A stretch of 50,924 nucleotides of DNA from contig JAJOHG010000182.1 in assembly GCA_021029095.1 (NCBI GenBank), positions 1 through 50,924 on the forward strand, given 5' to 3'. Below, one piece after another: positions 23,946 through 34,972 of this stretch. The stretch comes from Phellopilus nigrolimitatus. Lineage: Eukaryota; Basidiomycota; Agaricomycetes; Hymenochaetales; Hymenochaetaceae. A program made the position numbers and the translations under genes. A model generated the notes under the pieces. That model ran no database searches and was not told where the DNA came from. It saw only the letters and a list, made by a program, of their open reading frames with translations. Numbering within the stretch: the stretch's first letter is position 1; each line of letters starts with the position of its first letter.

Positions 23946-26900
23946 CTACAACTCATCGTGCGGAGACTGGGCGCCTGCCGTGGTTGAGCTCTCCCCCGGA
24001 CTCCTCGCCTCCTCCCCTGCTGCCGACGCGCGCTCGCCGGGCACGCTACTCGACGACGTCGAAGAGGTCGCAGCCGACGCGCTGGACGCGCTCTTCTTCG
24101 CCTTCGGCGGCGCCTTGCGGCGCAGCAGCTTGAGCAGCGCGTTCTCGAGCGTCTTCGCGCGCGCCTTCATCTCCGTCGTGAGGATCACCGGGTCCTCGTT
24201 CAGCCTCACGCTCTTCTGCCTCTCGACCCACTCGTTCAGCCACGCCTCGTGCTCCCGCAGCGTCTTCTCCAGCGCGTCGACCTCCTCCTCGGTGTACTTC
24301 GCAGGCAGGTTGCCCGGGACGAGCTCGGCCGTGAGGTTCTTGCGCGCCTCGGTGATGAACACGCGCGTCGACCAGTTGATGCGCTGCGAGCTGTTCAGCG
24401 TAGACGGGAATGCCTCGATCTCCTTGTACCTGAGCTGGATCGGGCGTTCGAGGCGCCTGGAAGTAAATCACATGAGAACGAGCGAGGACAAGCGCAACCC
24501 AGTAAACTTACTCGACGACGTCCTTCTTGTCCCAGAAGTCGATCAGCTGTGCCTCGTCGGCCTCCTCGCTCATCCACTGGAGCGTTTCGTGGACCTTTTC
24601 CCGTATGTCGTCCCGTTCCTGCTCCTTCGAGCACTTCTTGAACGGATTCGCATCATCGCTGTCCTCCAATAAATCGCGCAAACGGTACAGGTAGGCCTCC
24701 AGCCCGTTTCGCGCCTCTTCTCTGCGGCGCTTGACAGCCTCTGCCGTTTCAATTGCAATCAACCTGCGTTTCGATGGACATCAAGTTAAGAAACGCGTTT
24801 TCCCCTTCTGAATGCAAACGAGCATCCTTACCGATCACGCGAACGGCGCACCTCCTTAGGCGTCAACGCAGGAATCGACAGAGGCTTCACCTCGAGCTGG
24901 AGCGGGATGGTGTCCTTGATTTCTTTCTTTTTCTCCGGGATCGGCGACGCTGATGGGGACGCTGATGCAGAGGATTTCCCTTCTGAGTCCGAGCCCGCGC
25001 CTGACGGGCTTGAACTGGAAGAGCTTGTCCCAGACGACGAAGGCGAAGACGGTTCATCGTGCGCCTCTTCTTTCCCCCCGCCAAAAAAGCCTTTCAACTT
25101 GCCTGCATAAAGCCATTAGAGTCAGCAGCACACTTGCACGTCAAACAACACACTAACCAGCAAAGGATTCGTCGTCCTTCTTGATCTCGCCGTAGGCGAC
25201 CGCATCCTGGATACCAGCGAACCCCGACTCGGACAGAACCACAGTAGCCTTCACCACAGGGTCGACAGCGCCTGCCTCGACGAGGTCGGCCAGCGCCTCC
25301 TTGACGCCTGAAATCTCGGCTTGCAAAAGCTCCGTGGGGAACCCACTTCATTGCAAATAACATCAGCATCATCGTGCACGACAGAGGGAACAAAGGGCAC
25401 TGACGCTTCGACGGAGGCCTTGTATCCCATCCGCAGCACGAAGTCGTCCTTGCGCTTGAACGTCAGCGTTTTCTTGCTGCCGGCCTTCGAGCCCGCGGGG
25501 AAGACGACCGTGTTAATGATCTTGGGCGCCTTCAGGGGGATCTGCGCGCCCTCCGCATCGCCGTCAACGATCTTCGGCTCCGACTGGTACGAGACCTGGA
25601 TGTCGTACGGCACGATGTCCGAGACCCTGATGTCCTTCGTGCGGAACTGGCGGCTGATCGACGCGCCGTACAGCGCCGCGCCGAGCACGGCCGCTTCGTC
25701 CGCGTTCACGCTCGTCGCGATCTTGCCCTCGCCGACCGCGGCGCGGACGGCCGCCTGCACCATCGGCACGCGCGAGTGGCCGCCGGTGAGGATCACAGAC
25801 GCGACGTCGTCCAGCGCGAGCCCCGCGTTCGCGAGCGCGTCCAGGATCGGCTGCGCGAACTTCGGCTTCATGTCCGCGCACGCCGTCTCGAGCGCCGCGC
25901 GCGTGACCTTCGCCCGGTAGTCGACGTCGAACGCGGCGCTCTCGACCGTCGCGCTCGCCTCCGTGTTCGCGCTGAGGACCGTCTTCACGCGCGCGGCCTC
26001 CTTCCACAGCTTCGCCATCCCGCGCGCGTCGCCCGTGATCGCGCGTTTATGCTTCACCTCGAAGTCGAGTGCGAGCATGTCCCGCAGGCGGCGGTCGACC
26101 TCGAGGCCGCCCGCCGTGCGGTCGTACCCGACGCCGGCGACGGTGATCTGCGTGCTGTCGCGGCCCGCCGCCTTGCCCTCCGCGGGGGGCGCCGCCGCCG
26201 CCGCGAACGAGACGACCGTCGCGCGCACGCCGCTCGCGCCGGCGTCATAAACGACGTGCCACTCCCTCTCCGGGCCAAAGCTGCGCGCGAGCGCGTAGTT
26301 GAGCGCGACCGCGGTGCCGTCGTTGACGAGCGCGAGCAGGCGCAGGCCCGCGATCTCGAGCGCGTCCGCGACGGCGTCGCGCTCGAACTGCGTGAAGTAC
26401 GGCGGGACCGCGACGACCGCGTCGCGCACGGGCTCGCGCGCGTCCGGCGCGCCGACGGCCTCCGCGAGCCCCTTGACGTACGCGAACTGCATCGCGATGA
26501 GCTCCTCGGCGCTCCACTCCGTGCCGTTCGCGTCGGGGCGGCGCACGCCGACGGTGCCCCGCCGCGTGCGGACGAGCTCGACGGGGCTCACAGCCCTGAA
26601 GTTTGCGACAGCGTCGGACTCGAAGGGCGCGCCCTGGACGCTTTTGAGAAAGCTGAAGGAGTCTGCGGGGACGCGCGTTGCCTGTGGCAGACATATAATT
26701 TAAAAAACTGTAGCTCAAAAAATCGCAAGGGCTTACTGACGATATTAAACGCGTCGGACCCAAATAACCGGTCGTCGCCCTTCCAGGCGACGGACGACAT
26801 AATTTTGCGCTTGGAGTCGCGGTTCAGCAGGACGTCGAACGGCACGCCGGGCTTCATCAGCGAGGCCTTGATCCATTCGCTGCCATAGTCGATTGCGAGG

Positions 26901-26983
26901 ACGGCGGCAGACGCCGCTTGCGAGAGCCAGAAGAGCGAGATTGCAAGAGACAGCAGAAGGGGGAGCAGCCGTGGACAGGTCAT
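23946..26983 (-). CDS. LHS1: ER-lumenal Hsp70-like chaperone LHS1 (GRP170/HYOU1 family)
   Basis: Six exons (26983-26741, 26681-25405, 25345-25158, 25102-24832, 24763-24512, 24456-23946) give 913 residues. An N-terminal signal peptide (LLPLLLSLAISLFWLSQAAS) is followed at once by the Hsp70 phosphate-1 motif AVLAIDYGSEWIKASLMKPG. Phosphate-2 (ALVNDGTAVALNYAL) and the adenosine motif (VILTGGHSRVPMV) are present. A Ser-rich acidic loop follows in the peptide-binding half, then a long helical C terminus that ends in HDEL, the ER retrieval signal. Lhs1/GRP170 acts as nucleotide exchange factor for BiP/Kar2 and as a holdase in protein import and folding. The first donor must be read as ATC|gtcagt to keep frame. 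A GACGTGGCA match near 27093 upstream vaguely resembles an unfolded-protein-response element. Confidence 0.95.
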
Positions 26984-29610
26984 GGCAACAAGTTCAGCAC
27001 ATCAAAGGCGTCGAGCGCAGCAGCAAGGGCCTTTCTAATTTATGCCCGCCTCGTGGTGGTGGTAGTACGTGTCTATTCGTTGCGCGGTTGTCGACGTGGC
27101 ACTTGGAGTCGACGCGCTCAGCAGTGTCAGCACACGTACGCGTAATACGTGTAGCTTCCTAAACCGGATTTAGAGTTTGGCACGAATGTGGCTCCCTCTG
27201 CAAACAAACGGAATTTCGAAAGAAAAGAAAAAAGCAAGTGTTTGAGGAGCCATGCAAACGGGCTAGTCATCCTTGTAGTTAAGCATAGCCTGTCATAAAG
27301 CATAGAAATTTGGGGTTTTGGACTCGGTAGATGCGAGAATGAAGGTCCGTTAAGCATAGGGACTTGAGAGTTTTTTTATTCGAGTTATGCTTATCGAGGT
27401 GTTCCAAAACAGGCTTGAACATTTGACGAGACTGGTAGAACTGGGAGAATGATGTTGATGCTGAATAGGTCACCGAAGGCCGAGTGGACCGATGGTGAAA
27501 TTATTGAACAGGTTGAGTATAATAAGACGGAAGCCAGCGGCGAGCACATTTCCAAGGTCGAGGTCCCCGAGCCAGAGCTGCTGAGTCTCGCAGAGACCAG
27601 CTCCTTCAGAGCCGACCAGGCACTGACTTCGCTCAAGCTCGTACTCTCCTCCCAAAAAAAGAAAAAGAAAATCAGACGGAATCTTCGCAATGATCTCAAT
27701 AGCTTCCTTGAGCAAGTAGACACCAGGGGCTACTTTTCGTAACCGTTCGGCACTCACGTATCATGTAATTTTCGAGCAAGAGGGAAAAAGTCAAGCATTT
27801 CAAAAAAAAAAAAAGTAATATACAGCGACTCGCAAAAGTACACATTATTCGTCTCCATCTCTGTTATAACCATAAGGCGCACCAGGAGCCAGAACGTCCC
27901 GGCCCACTTTCATTCGCGACAACAATGCCGATATAATCAGCACCGCCACCACCACCGCACACATAACACGCATACACCGGCCAATATCGCTACGGGCTCG
28001 TCATAGGCGCGTGCGCGTGCACTTGTCCGCAGAGGACTTCAATGCAGCTTTCATGTACAGCGGCCGTAGCCGTAGCGGACGGACGGACGGGACGAGCCCC
28101 GAGGCAGGAAAACGCGCTCGGGATTACGCACGCAGGGCTGCGGAGTCTACCGATAGCTGCGTGCATCAAACCAAGGGAAGCAGCCAACGGGTGTTCGTTC
28201 TTCTAATTCATGAGAGGGACACCCCTCCCCGGGCCTTTCTTTGTAAGGGAGCTCGAGCCCTGGCATGTCATCTCGTTTCCGTTTCTTTTTCGGCTTGAGC
28301 ATCAATGATGATGAAGATGAAGGGCCAGTGCTGATTCGGCCGTTCTGCCACAAATAGGCAACCCCAGACGTGTACTTGAAAGTGCAGCCTCCTGACTGAT
28401 CTCAATCGCATATACGTAGAATTGCTCTACAGACACTCTCAGTGCGTTCTACATGTAATGGGGCATTGCAAAGTGTGTGTCATCCATCCGTCAGTTACTC
28501 ATTTCCCCCCACGGTGTTAGTGAGCGCGTCCGCTTCTTTCACCCCGACTATATGTATACATTTCGCACTCCGTCTGCCATAGAGATGGCCGGCTGCATGT
28601 GGTCGTCCGGTATGTATTTCGGAGAGCGATATTTATGGACCCCCCCCCCCCCCCCCCGGTGGTGGCGGACGCGCGGCAGCGGACGGCAGCGGACAACGCG
28701 GCGTAAGTAGTAGATATAGAGTTCACATCCGTCAAAACGAAATTTGGAATGGCAGAGGGCGCTTTTCGTCGGGCGAGGAGTTGCGCGGAGGTGTAACAAT
28801 TAACATAGGCAGAGGCGTTTTTGTTACTGTTGATGTTTACGTTTCCCGTTTTCTGTGCGGGTTGAAAGCAGCGCGAGCATGAGAAGAGCAACGCAGTCCG
28901 GGGCTCTCGTGAGAAGTCTACGGCGACTTGATCGACTGAGCGTTATTTCGACCCGGTCGCATCCCGATTTGCAAAGGGTTGGACGTCATTTTCATACGGT
29001 TGATCCTCGCACGTCCAGCCTCGGACATAAGTACGTAGCGCAGGCAGGAAACAGCCGGCATCCTGAAATACACCACTCCGAGAAGCCGCTTACGACAGTC
29101 GAGCTGCCCGGCATTCGAATTTCCACCTGCGGGCGGGATTGGCTGGCGTGGCCTGTTTCCAAACGCAGGCACGAGCGAATGGGAAGGCGGCCCTCGGGAC
29201 GCTCGCGCTTCGCAAGTGGGCCATTACGATCAAGGCATCGGGTAAAGTCGACTCGACTCGAATTGGCTATCTGAGTATCTCGTCGACCTCGGACTCGGTC
29301 ACTCGCAGGGACGCCGTCCTCAGCCCCGACGCGTACGGCCTGTGCTCACATCAGCCACCAGGTCTTTCCCCGTCCTTCTCCTCTGCTGATGCATCCCATC
29401 CCTGATCGCTGACAAGCGCCGCGTGTCCCTGGTCCCTCCGCACTGGCTGGCGCCAGCCCGGCTTACTGTCCTCCTGTCCTCCTGTGCTGATGACTCGTCC
29501 GATCTCCCCTCCGACGCAGCGTCTTTATAATAAGCCTGCCGTCCGCCCTTTCGTATTCCTCAGCTCACCCAGCACACACCCCGCCCCCTGTCCCGCCCCT
29601 CGTCTCTGCC
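26984..29610. other. 2.6-kb gene-poor region
   Basis: Contains the LHS1 promoter at its left and the IQ-protein promoter at its right (TATAATA at about 29526). In between, frames around 27391-27757 (both strands), 28011-28298 and 28855-29274 show no motif and no credible splice partners. Low-complexity tracts are an A-run near 27800 and an 18-base C run at 28640-28657. Confidence 0.5.
28640..28657 (+). repeat. poly-C run (18)
   Basis: Uninterrupted run of 18 C, followed by GGTGGTGG. The exact length is likely to be unreliable in sequencing. Confidence 0.85.
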
Positions 29611-30642
29611 ATGCTCGTCTGCACCGCACCCGCCTCCCTCGCCAGCTCCAGCTCCGGCTCCAGCGCCAGCTCGACGCGCCTCACCTCCTGCTCCCTCTCC
29701 GCCAGCGCCTCCTTCCCCTTCCCGGGTCCCGGGCCCTGCGCCTCCCCGCGGCGCGAGCTCTACCTGCGCACCCTCGAGCAGGAGCGCGAGGAAATCCTCG
29801 CCGCCGCCTACGCCGCCAAAACGCGTCCTTCCTCCCCGTCCTCCCCGCTCGAGCAGCGCACGCACCCCGCGCTCGACCCCGACTTCCGAGAGTCCGTCCG
29901 CCAGCGCCAGGCGCGCCTCGAGTTCCTCCGCCGGCAGGACTTCGCGCGGCGCCTCGCGCACAGGGGGCTCCAGGACGCCGCCGCCTCCGCCTACGCCATC
30001 GTACGTACCTCCCCCCCCCTCCTCCCCGCACTATACCACAAACCACTGACACGCAACGCATCCTCGCGAAATCAGAAACGCCTCCCCCCGCCGCGCGCCC
30101 GCCCCGCAGAGCGCCTGCACGCCGCGCTCACCATCCAGCGCGCCTTCCGCGCGCACCTCGCCCTCCGCGCCCTCGCACAGCTCCCCGCGCGCCTGCACGC
30201 CGCGCGCGCCGCCTTCCTCGCGGACCTCGCCGCGTGCGGCGCGTGCGCGGCCCCCGCGCACACGCAGGCGTCCATCGTGCGCGCGCTGCACGCCCACGCG
30301 GACGCGCTGCAGATCCTCTTGCGCTCCGCGCTCCCCGCGTGCAGCAGCAGCGCCCACCCGCGCGTGCGCGCCGCCGCGGGCGCCGCGGCGGAGGCGCTAA
30401 GGGGAGAGCTGGCGCGCCTCGCGCGCGCGCGGCTCGTGCACGGCGCGCTCATGCTCCAGGGCGGCGGCCCGTTCTGGGAGGACTCGCCGTCGTCTGATGA
30501 GGAGGAGGAAGAGGAGGAGGAAGAGGAGGACGGCGACTGCGCGTGGAGCGACTCGGAGAGCGAGAGCGAGTGCTCGCTCGAGACCGTCGAGGACGCGCCG
30601 CAGCACGCGCACCCGTGTTCGCGGCTGTTTGTCGTCCGGGAG

Positions 30643-30677
<35 letters not shown>

Positions 30678-30861
30678 TGAGGGGTGTCGCGCTGCGGCGC
30701 TCTCGGCGCTCTTCCTCCAGTCGCAATCGCATCAAAAGCAGCGGGGCACGCACCGCCTCCCCGCGTCGTACCGCCCGCGCAGCCACGCGCACTCGCCCGT
30801 CGCGCGCTCGCCGGCGCTGGACTCGATACCGGAGGACGACGCGGAGAGCGGCGGGGTCTGA
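29611..30861 (+). CDS. IQ-motif acidic protein, possible divergent BAG-domain relative
   Basis: Start ATG at 29611; exon 1 is 29611-30000 and exon 2 is 30076-30861, 391 residues. The 75-bp intron has good GT-AG ends and, unusually, no stop, so retention would add 25 residues. The order is a Ser-rich N terminus, a charged helix (YLRTLEQEREEILAAA), an IQ motif (ALTIQRAFRAHLALRAL, about 147-163), a long Ala/Arg-rich helical part (ADALQILLRSALPACS..RVRAAAGAAAEALRGELARL) and acidic Glu/Asp runs including a GAGGAC-encoded ED repeat. The plan resembles the BAG/IQ protein at 9514-11859, so it may be a fast-evolving BAG relative. That link rests on pattern, not clear sequence identity. Very GC-rich. 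Confidence 0.65.
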
Positions 30862-31449
30862 TCTCTTAGAGGCCTTTTTTTAGAGGCCCGTTTTTTAGAG
30901 TCGAGTCGCTGTGATTTGTTTTTATCTTATTCATTATTCTTGGGGGTTTGCTCTTTCCTTTTGCTTTTGCTTTTGCTTTGCTTTGCTTTGCTTTGCCGTG
31001 CTACGTATTTGTTGTAATTTTTTCCGTCGTTTGGGAGTAGCGAACAAAAAAAACGCGGATGATTTTCTCTCTCTTGCGGGACTACATACGTACATCAGTC
31101 ATTCATTCACCGGTCGACGGAAACACACACAACTCCCACTGTTGCCGGCCGACCTCGGAAACAATTATGAATATTGCTACGACGACGAAAATGGAAATTT
31201 GAATACCACATTCAGCTCGTGTGACACCATGACTAAGAGAGCAAATCGTTTGTCTCCGCTTCCAATTTCTCGAAGTCGCTGCTGCTGAGCGCCGACGAGC
31301 GCTGGACTTGCTTGACTCTTGATTTGACTGAGCTTCGGAAGAAACGCGAAAAAAAGGTCATCAGCAAAAAGGCAACGGTGCCCCCCCCCCCTTTTTTTTT
31401 TCTCTAACCGACGGGGGAGAAAAGAGAGAGAGGGAAAAAGAAAAAGAAA
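30862..31449. other. intergenic with short tandem repeats
   Basis: 3' flank of the IQ-protein gene and promoter of the PPR gene. TTTTGC/TTTGC tandem units lie at about 30959-30997, and a C11-T10 tract at 31381-31401. No further gene seen. Confidence 0.5.
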
Positions 31450-34400
31450 ATGTCGCACAGGACCCTGCCGGTCTCGCTGCTCGACTTCACCGTCGCGCAG
31501 GCACGCCAGCTCGCGCCCTCCTCCTCGCGGAGCGCACACCACCCCCACATACCGCGCGCAGACGGGGCAGCACACACGATGCTTTTCCGGCGCAAGGCGC
31601 ACGCGCTCGCGCTCAGGGCGAAGCCGGTCGTGCGCGGGGGCTACCTGCACCCGCTCGTGCCCGCGCCGCCGCAGCCCAAAAAGCGCGCCGCACGACGGTG
31701 CGTCCTGTGCGATGCCAAAAACGCTAGCGAGGCGTAGCTGACAGCAACAAATAACAAAACAGGTTTATTGGCGAGCGGGACGGACGCCCGACCGGCGTGT
31801 CGACCGGCGTGCCGCGGCGGCGGTCCCCGGCGCCCCCGCCCTTGCTGACGCGCCTGCAGGACCGCGTGGAGGCGCTCGTGGCGCAGCCCCTAGACGAGGT
31901 AACGTCCGCGTCCTCTCTCCCCCGTCTCCGCCTCCATCCAGCTTCTGACCGCCCCGCCGTCGTCCAGGCGGACGCCCCGCAGGAGGCCCACCCGCACTTC
32001 GACGAGCCCGCGCTGCGCATGCTGTACGCGGACCTCCTCGCGCACCCGGAGGACGACGTGGCAGGCGAGGCGCCCCGCGCCGTCGCGGCGCCGCCCGAGG
32101 ACTGGAAGGACGTGCTGGCGGGCCTCGCGCGGCGGACGGCCTTAGTTGCCGTGCCGACGACACACGCCGTGCCTACCGCCCTCGTCGCGTCCGCCGCTGC
32201 GCCGTCGCTCGCCGCGCGCCTTGCGTCCCGCCAGGCCGCCCCGCCTGGATTAGTGAACGACGCCGAGGACGACGCGGCGGGCGCGCTGCCGTTTCTCTCG
32301 TCGGAAAAAACGCACCATGTCGTTTTGGGGCGCGTGACGGACATGGTGCGCGCGCTGGAGGGCGCGCGGAGGGCCGCGGGCGATGCGTCTGCGTCTGCGT
32401 CTGCCTCTGCGCCGGTTGCCCTGCTCTCGCCGAGGGAGTGGGACGCGCTTGTGTATTCGTGCGTAAGTAGAGACCGCTTCGTATGTCTTTTTCTTTTTGA
32501 GTGATACTCATGATCGCGTAGATTGAAGAAGGCGACCTTGAAGCCGCGGAGCACGCCCTGGATCTGCTTAGGGTGCGTCTTTCCCCGGAAGACTCAGGAC
32601 ATGTCGGTTGTGCTCATTCTTGCCAATCGCGAAACAGCGGTCTGGGTCGGAGGTGGTTGAAAAACTTATAAATGGCGTTGCAGATGTGTATGCCCGGGCA
32701 GGGAATGTGCCGGCGATAGAGGCCTTCTTCGATAAATTTGTCCAAGGTGCGTACAGGCTCTGCTGCATACCATAATCATACCAAAGGCCGTGGCAGAAAA
32801 CCGCACCGAACGCCAACGCGACCTCCATATCAAGGCGCATCTGAAATCGCCTTCGCCGGAGTACAACGTCCACTCCGCATTAGCCGTCCTCCACAACTAC
32901 GAGGGCCTCGCCCTCCTGCCCCCCATGCAGTCGTACACGCGCTGCATCACCGCGCTCTTCTCCAGCCGCTCGGCGCAGTGCAGCGCCCAGGCCTGGGACC
33001 TCTTCGCGCACATGCGCTACGTCGCGCACCCCACACCCGACCGGCTCCTCTACGCGCTCATGATCCGCGCGTGCGCAGGCACGGGCTACTGGCACTCCGC
33101 GCACGCCGCCGAGCCCGCCCGCGCGCTCGACCTCTGGACGGAGATGACCCAGGACGCGCGCCACGCGCCGTCCGTCGGCACGTACAACGCCGTCATCCTC
33201 GCGTGTGCGCGCACGCGCGCGTACGTGCCCGACGCGTTCCGCCTCGCGAAGGAGATGCTCGACGCGCACCGTGACGCGCACGGCCGCGCGCGCATGCAGC
33301 CGGACCGCGCGACGTTCGCCGCGCTGCTCGTCGCGGCGAAGACGTGCGGGGACCTGCCCCGCGCGCGCTGGATCCTCGCGGAGATGCTCAGCTTCGCTGA
33401 GCGCGCGCGAGAGAGCGGGAGTGCGGCGGAGGCCGCGCTGGACGAGAAGATCATGATGCACGTCTTCCACGCGTATGCGTCGTACGTCACACCCTTCCGC
33501 CGCGGGGAGACGAAGATCGTGGACGCGAAGCCCGTCGCCGCTGTTGCGGAGAGTGACAGCTCCGTCGGCGAAGCTGCCGTGTCTGGGAAGGGGAGGGCTG
33601 TCGAGGAGCTTCCCCAGATGGATGGGAAGGGGCGCTTTAGCGTGACGCCCCCGCAGACGCACGCGGAGGTCCTTGCCGAGGCTCGGACGCTCTTCGAGCG
33701 GATCGTCGAGGACACCGGCAGAGGGCGGCCCGACGGCCCAGGCGCCCCGCCGGGCGCATTCGCGCACGTCGCCATCGACACGCCCCTGCTCAACTCCTAC
33801 CTATCCGTGCACTACGCACACGGGCCCCTGGAGGACGCGCGGCGGCTGTTCCACGAGCTCTTTCCCCGCACCGGCGTGGAGCGCTCGCTGCGCACGTACG
33901 TCGAGGCGCTCGAGTGCTGCGCCCGGGCCGCCCCCGGCCACGAGCGCGGCGTCGCGCGCGCGTTCGCGGACGAGGTGTGGTCCGCGGCCGGGGACGCGCT
34001 CCTCGGGGAGACGGGCGCCGCGCGGCTCGTCGAGCGCGCCTTCGCCGCCATGATCCGGGTGTCCACGCTGTACGTCCGCCCCCGCGCGCTTGCGCGCTCC
34101 CAGACACGGAAACTAACCCCGTCTTGCGTTTCCAGCGCCGACGACCTGGACGGCGCGCTCGCGCTCGTGCGGCGCTTCGTGGCCGCGCACCCGCCGGACG
34201 CGGTGGGCGCGCCGCGGCCGAAGCCCGCGATGCGCGCGTCGCGCACGGCGCTGTTTGCGGCGCGGCCCGTCGTGCGGCTGACGAGCGCGTCGGAGGTGCC
34301 GGACGACGGCGTGCCGCCGCTGCTGACGTTCCGCGACCTCGAGCTGCTGCACCACCGCCTCGTCGCCGCGGGCGCCGCGCGCGGCGCGACCGTCGGCTAC

Positions 34401-34469
34401 CTCAAGTGGGTGTGCAAGACGTATGAGGGCGCGCTGCGGAGGAGACGGGATCTGACGATTAGGGCGTGA
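31450..34469 (+). CDS. pentatricopeptide-repeat (PPR) protein, probably mitochondrial
   Basis: Seven exons (31450-31697, 31763-31898, 31968-32462, 32522-32572, 32638-32746, 32797-34069, 34136-34469) give 881 residues. The basic, Ser/Arg/Ala-rich N terminus resembles a mitochondrial presequence. PPR-like helical pairs are visible: LINGVADVYARAGNVPAIEA, YTRCITALFSS..AWDLFAHM, LLYALMIRACAGTGY..ALDLWTEM, TYNAVILACARTR..AFRLAKEM and ATFAALLVAAKTCGDLPRAR. The repeats bind RNA; fungal relatives act in mitochondrial transcript processing or translation. The acceptor at 32796 (gtggcag) is needed to continue VQ|ENRTERQRD. The 69-bp intron 31899-31967 has no stop in frame and could be retained. Strong GC bias. 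Confidence 0.82.
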
Positions 34470-34972
34470 GCGCGGGTAGTGGTCGTCCTTCTTTTTTTCG
34501 CTTTATTTTTACGCAGAGTTATGGATGAGTATATTTTTTTCGGCCATGTGGGAAGTAGCTTATAGTTCCGTTCTTATGTGTAATGCAATTCATACATATT
34601 ATTATGAAATTCAAGACAAGAGAATAAAAAAAAAAAAAAAAAACAGGATAATCTCGGTCTTTCACAGTCCAAAAATTATTGCTCTTATCTAGTATTCCCG
34701 TCATATTGAATACCCAAACGTGCTGCTTTTCTATATGGGAAACGGCTTTGCGATGATTGCAATTCCAAATTTTCGTGTACGGTCGTTTCGGACCTCTGTG
34801 GCTTGGAATCGCTTATGTAAAATACAACGCGGTCACGTGCCTTAAGCGCTGACTGCCGATCATATCATCGATGCCGCGCACAACGTGCGCAGTCCAAGTT
34901 CGAAACCGACCCGAACGCAGTCGACAAAACGAACGCCAAACGGCGAGCGACAGGTACTGCAGGAGCCGAGCG
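34470..34972. other. intergenic with poly-A run
   Basis: Includes an uninterrupted A19 tract at 34625-34643. An in-frame ATG at 34871 could extend the next gene upstream; otherwise no feature. Confidence 0.45.

Noticed and set aside
25776..26888. 370-codon plus-strand frame opposite LHS1
   Set aside because: Antisense shadow of the GC-rich Hsp70 ATPase domain.
27391..27757. Overlapping open frames on both strands
   Set aside because: No motif, low-complexity Lys/Phe runs, and no splice partners; likely chance.
28855..29274. 139-codon open frame
   Set aside because: Arg-rich composition typical of random frames in GC-rich DNA; no similarity pattern recognised.
29560..30452. Long minus-strand frames opposite the IQ-protein gene
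   Set aside because: Shadows of a very GC-rich coding region; the plus strand has the IQ motif, intron and codon pattern.
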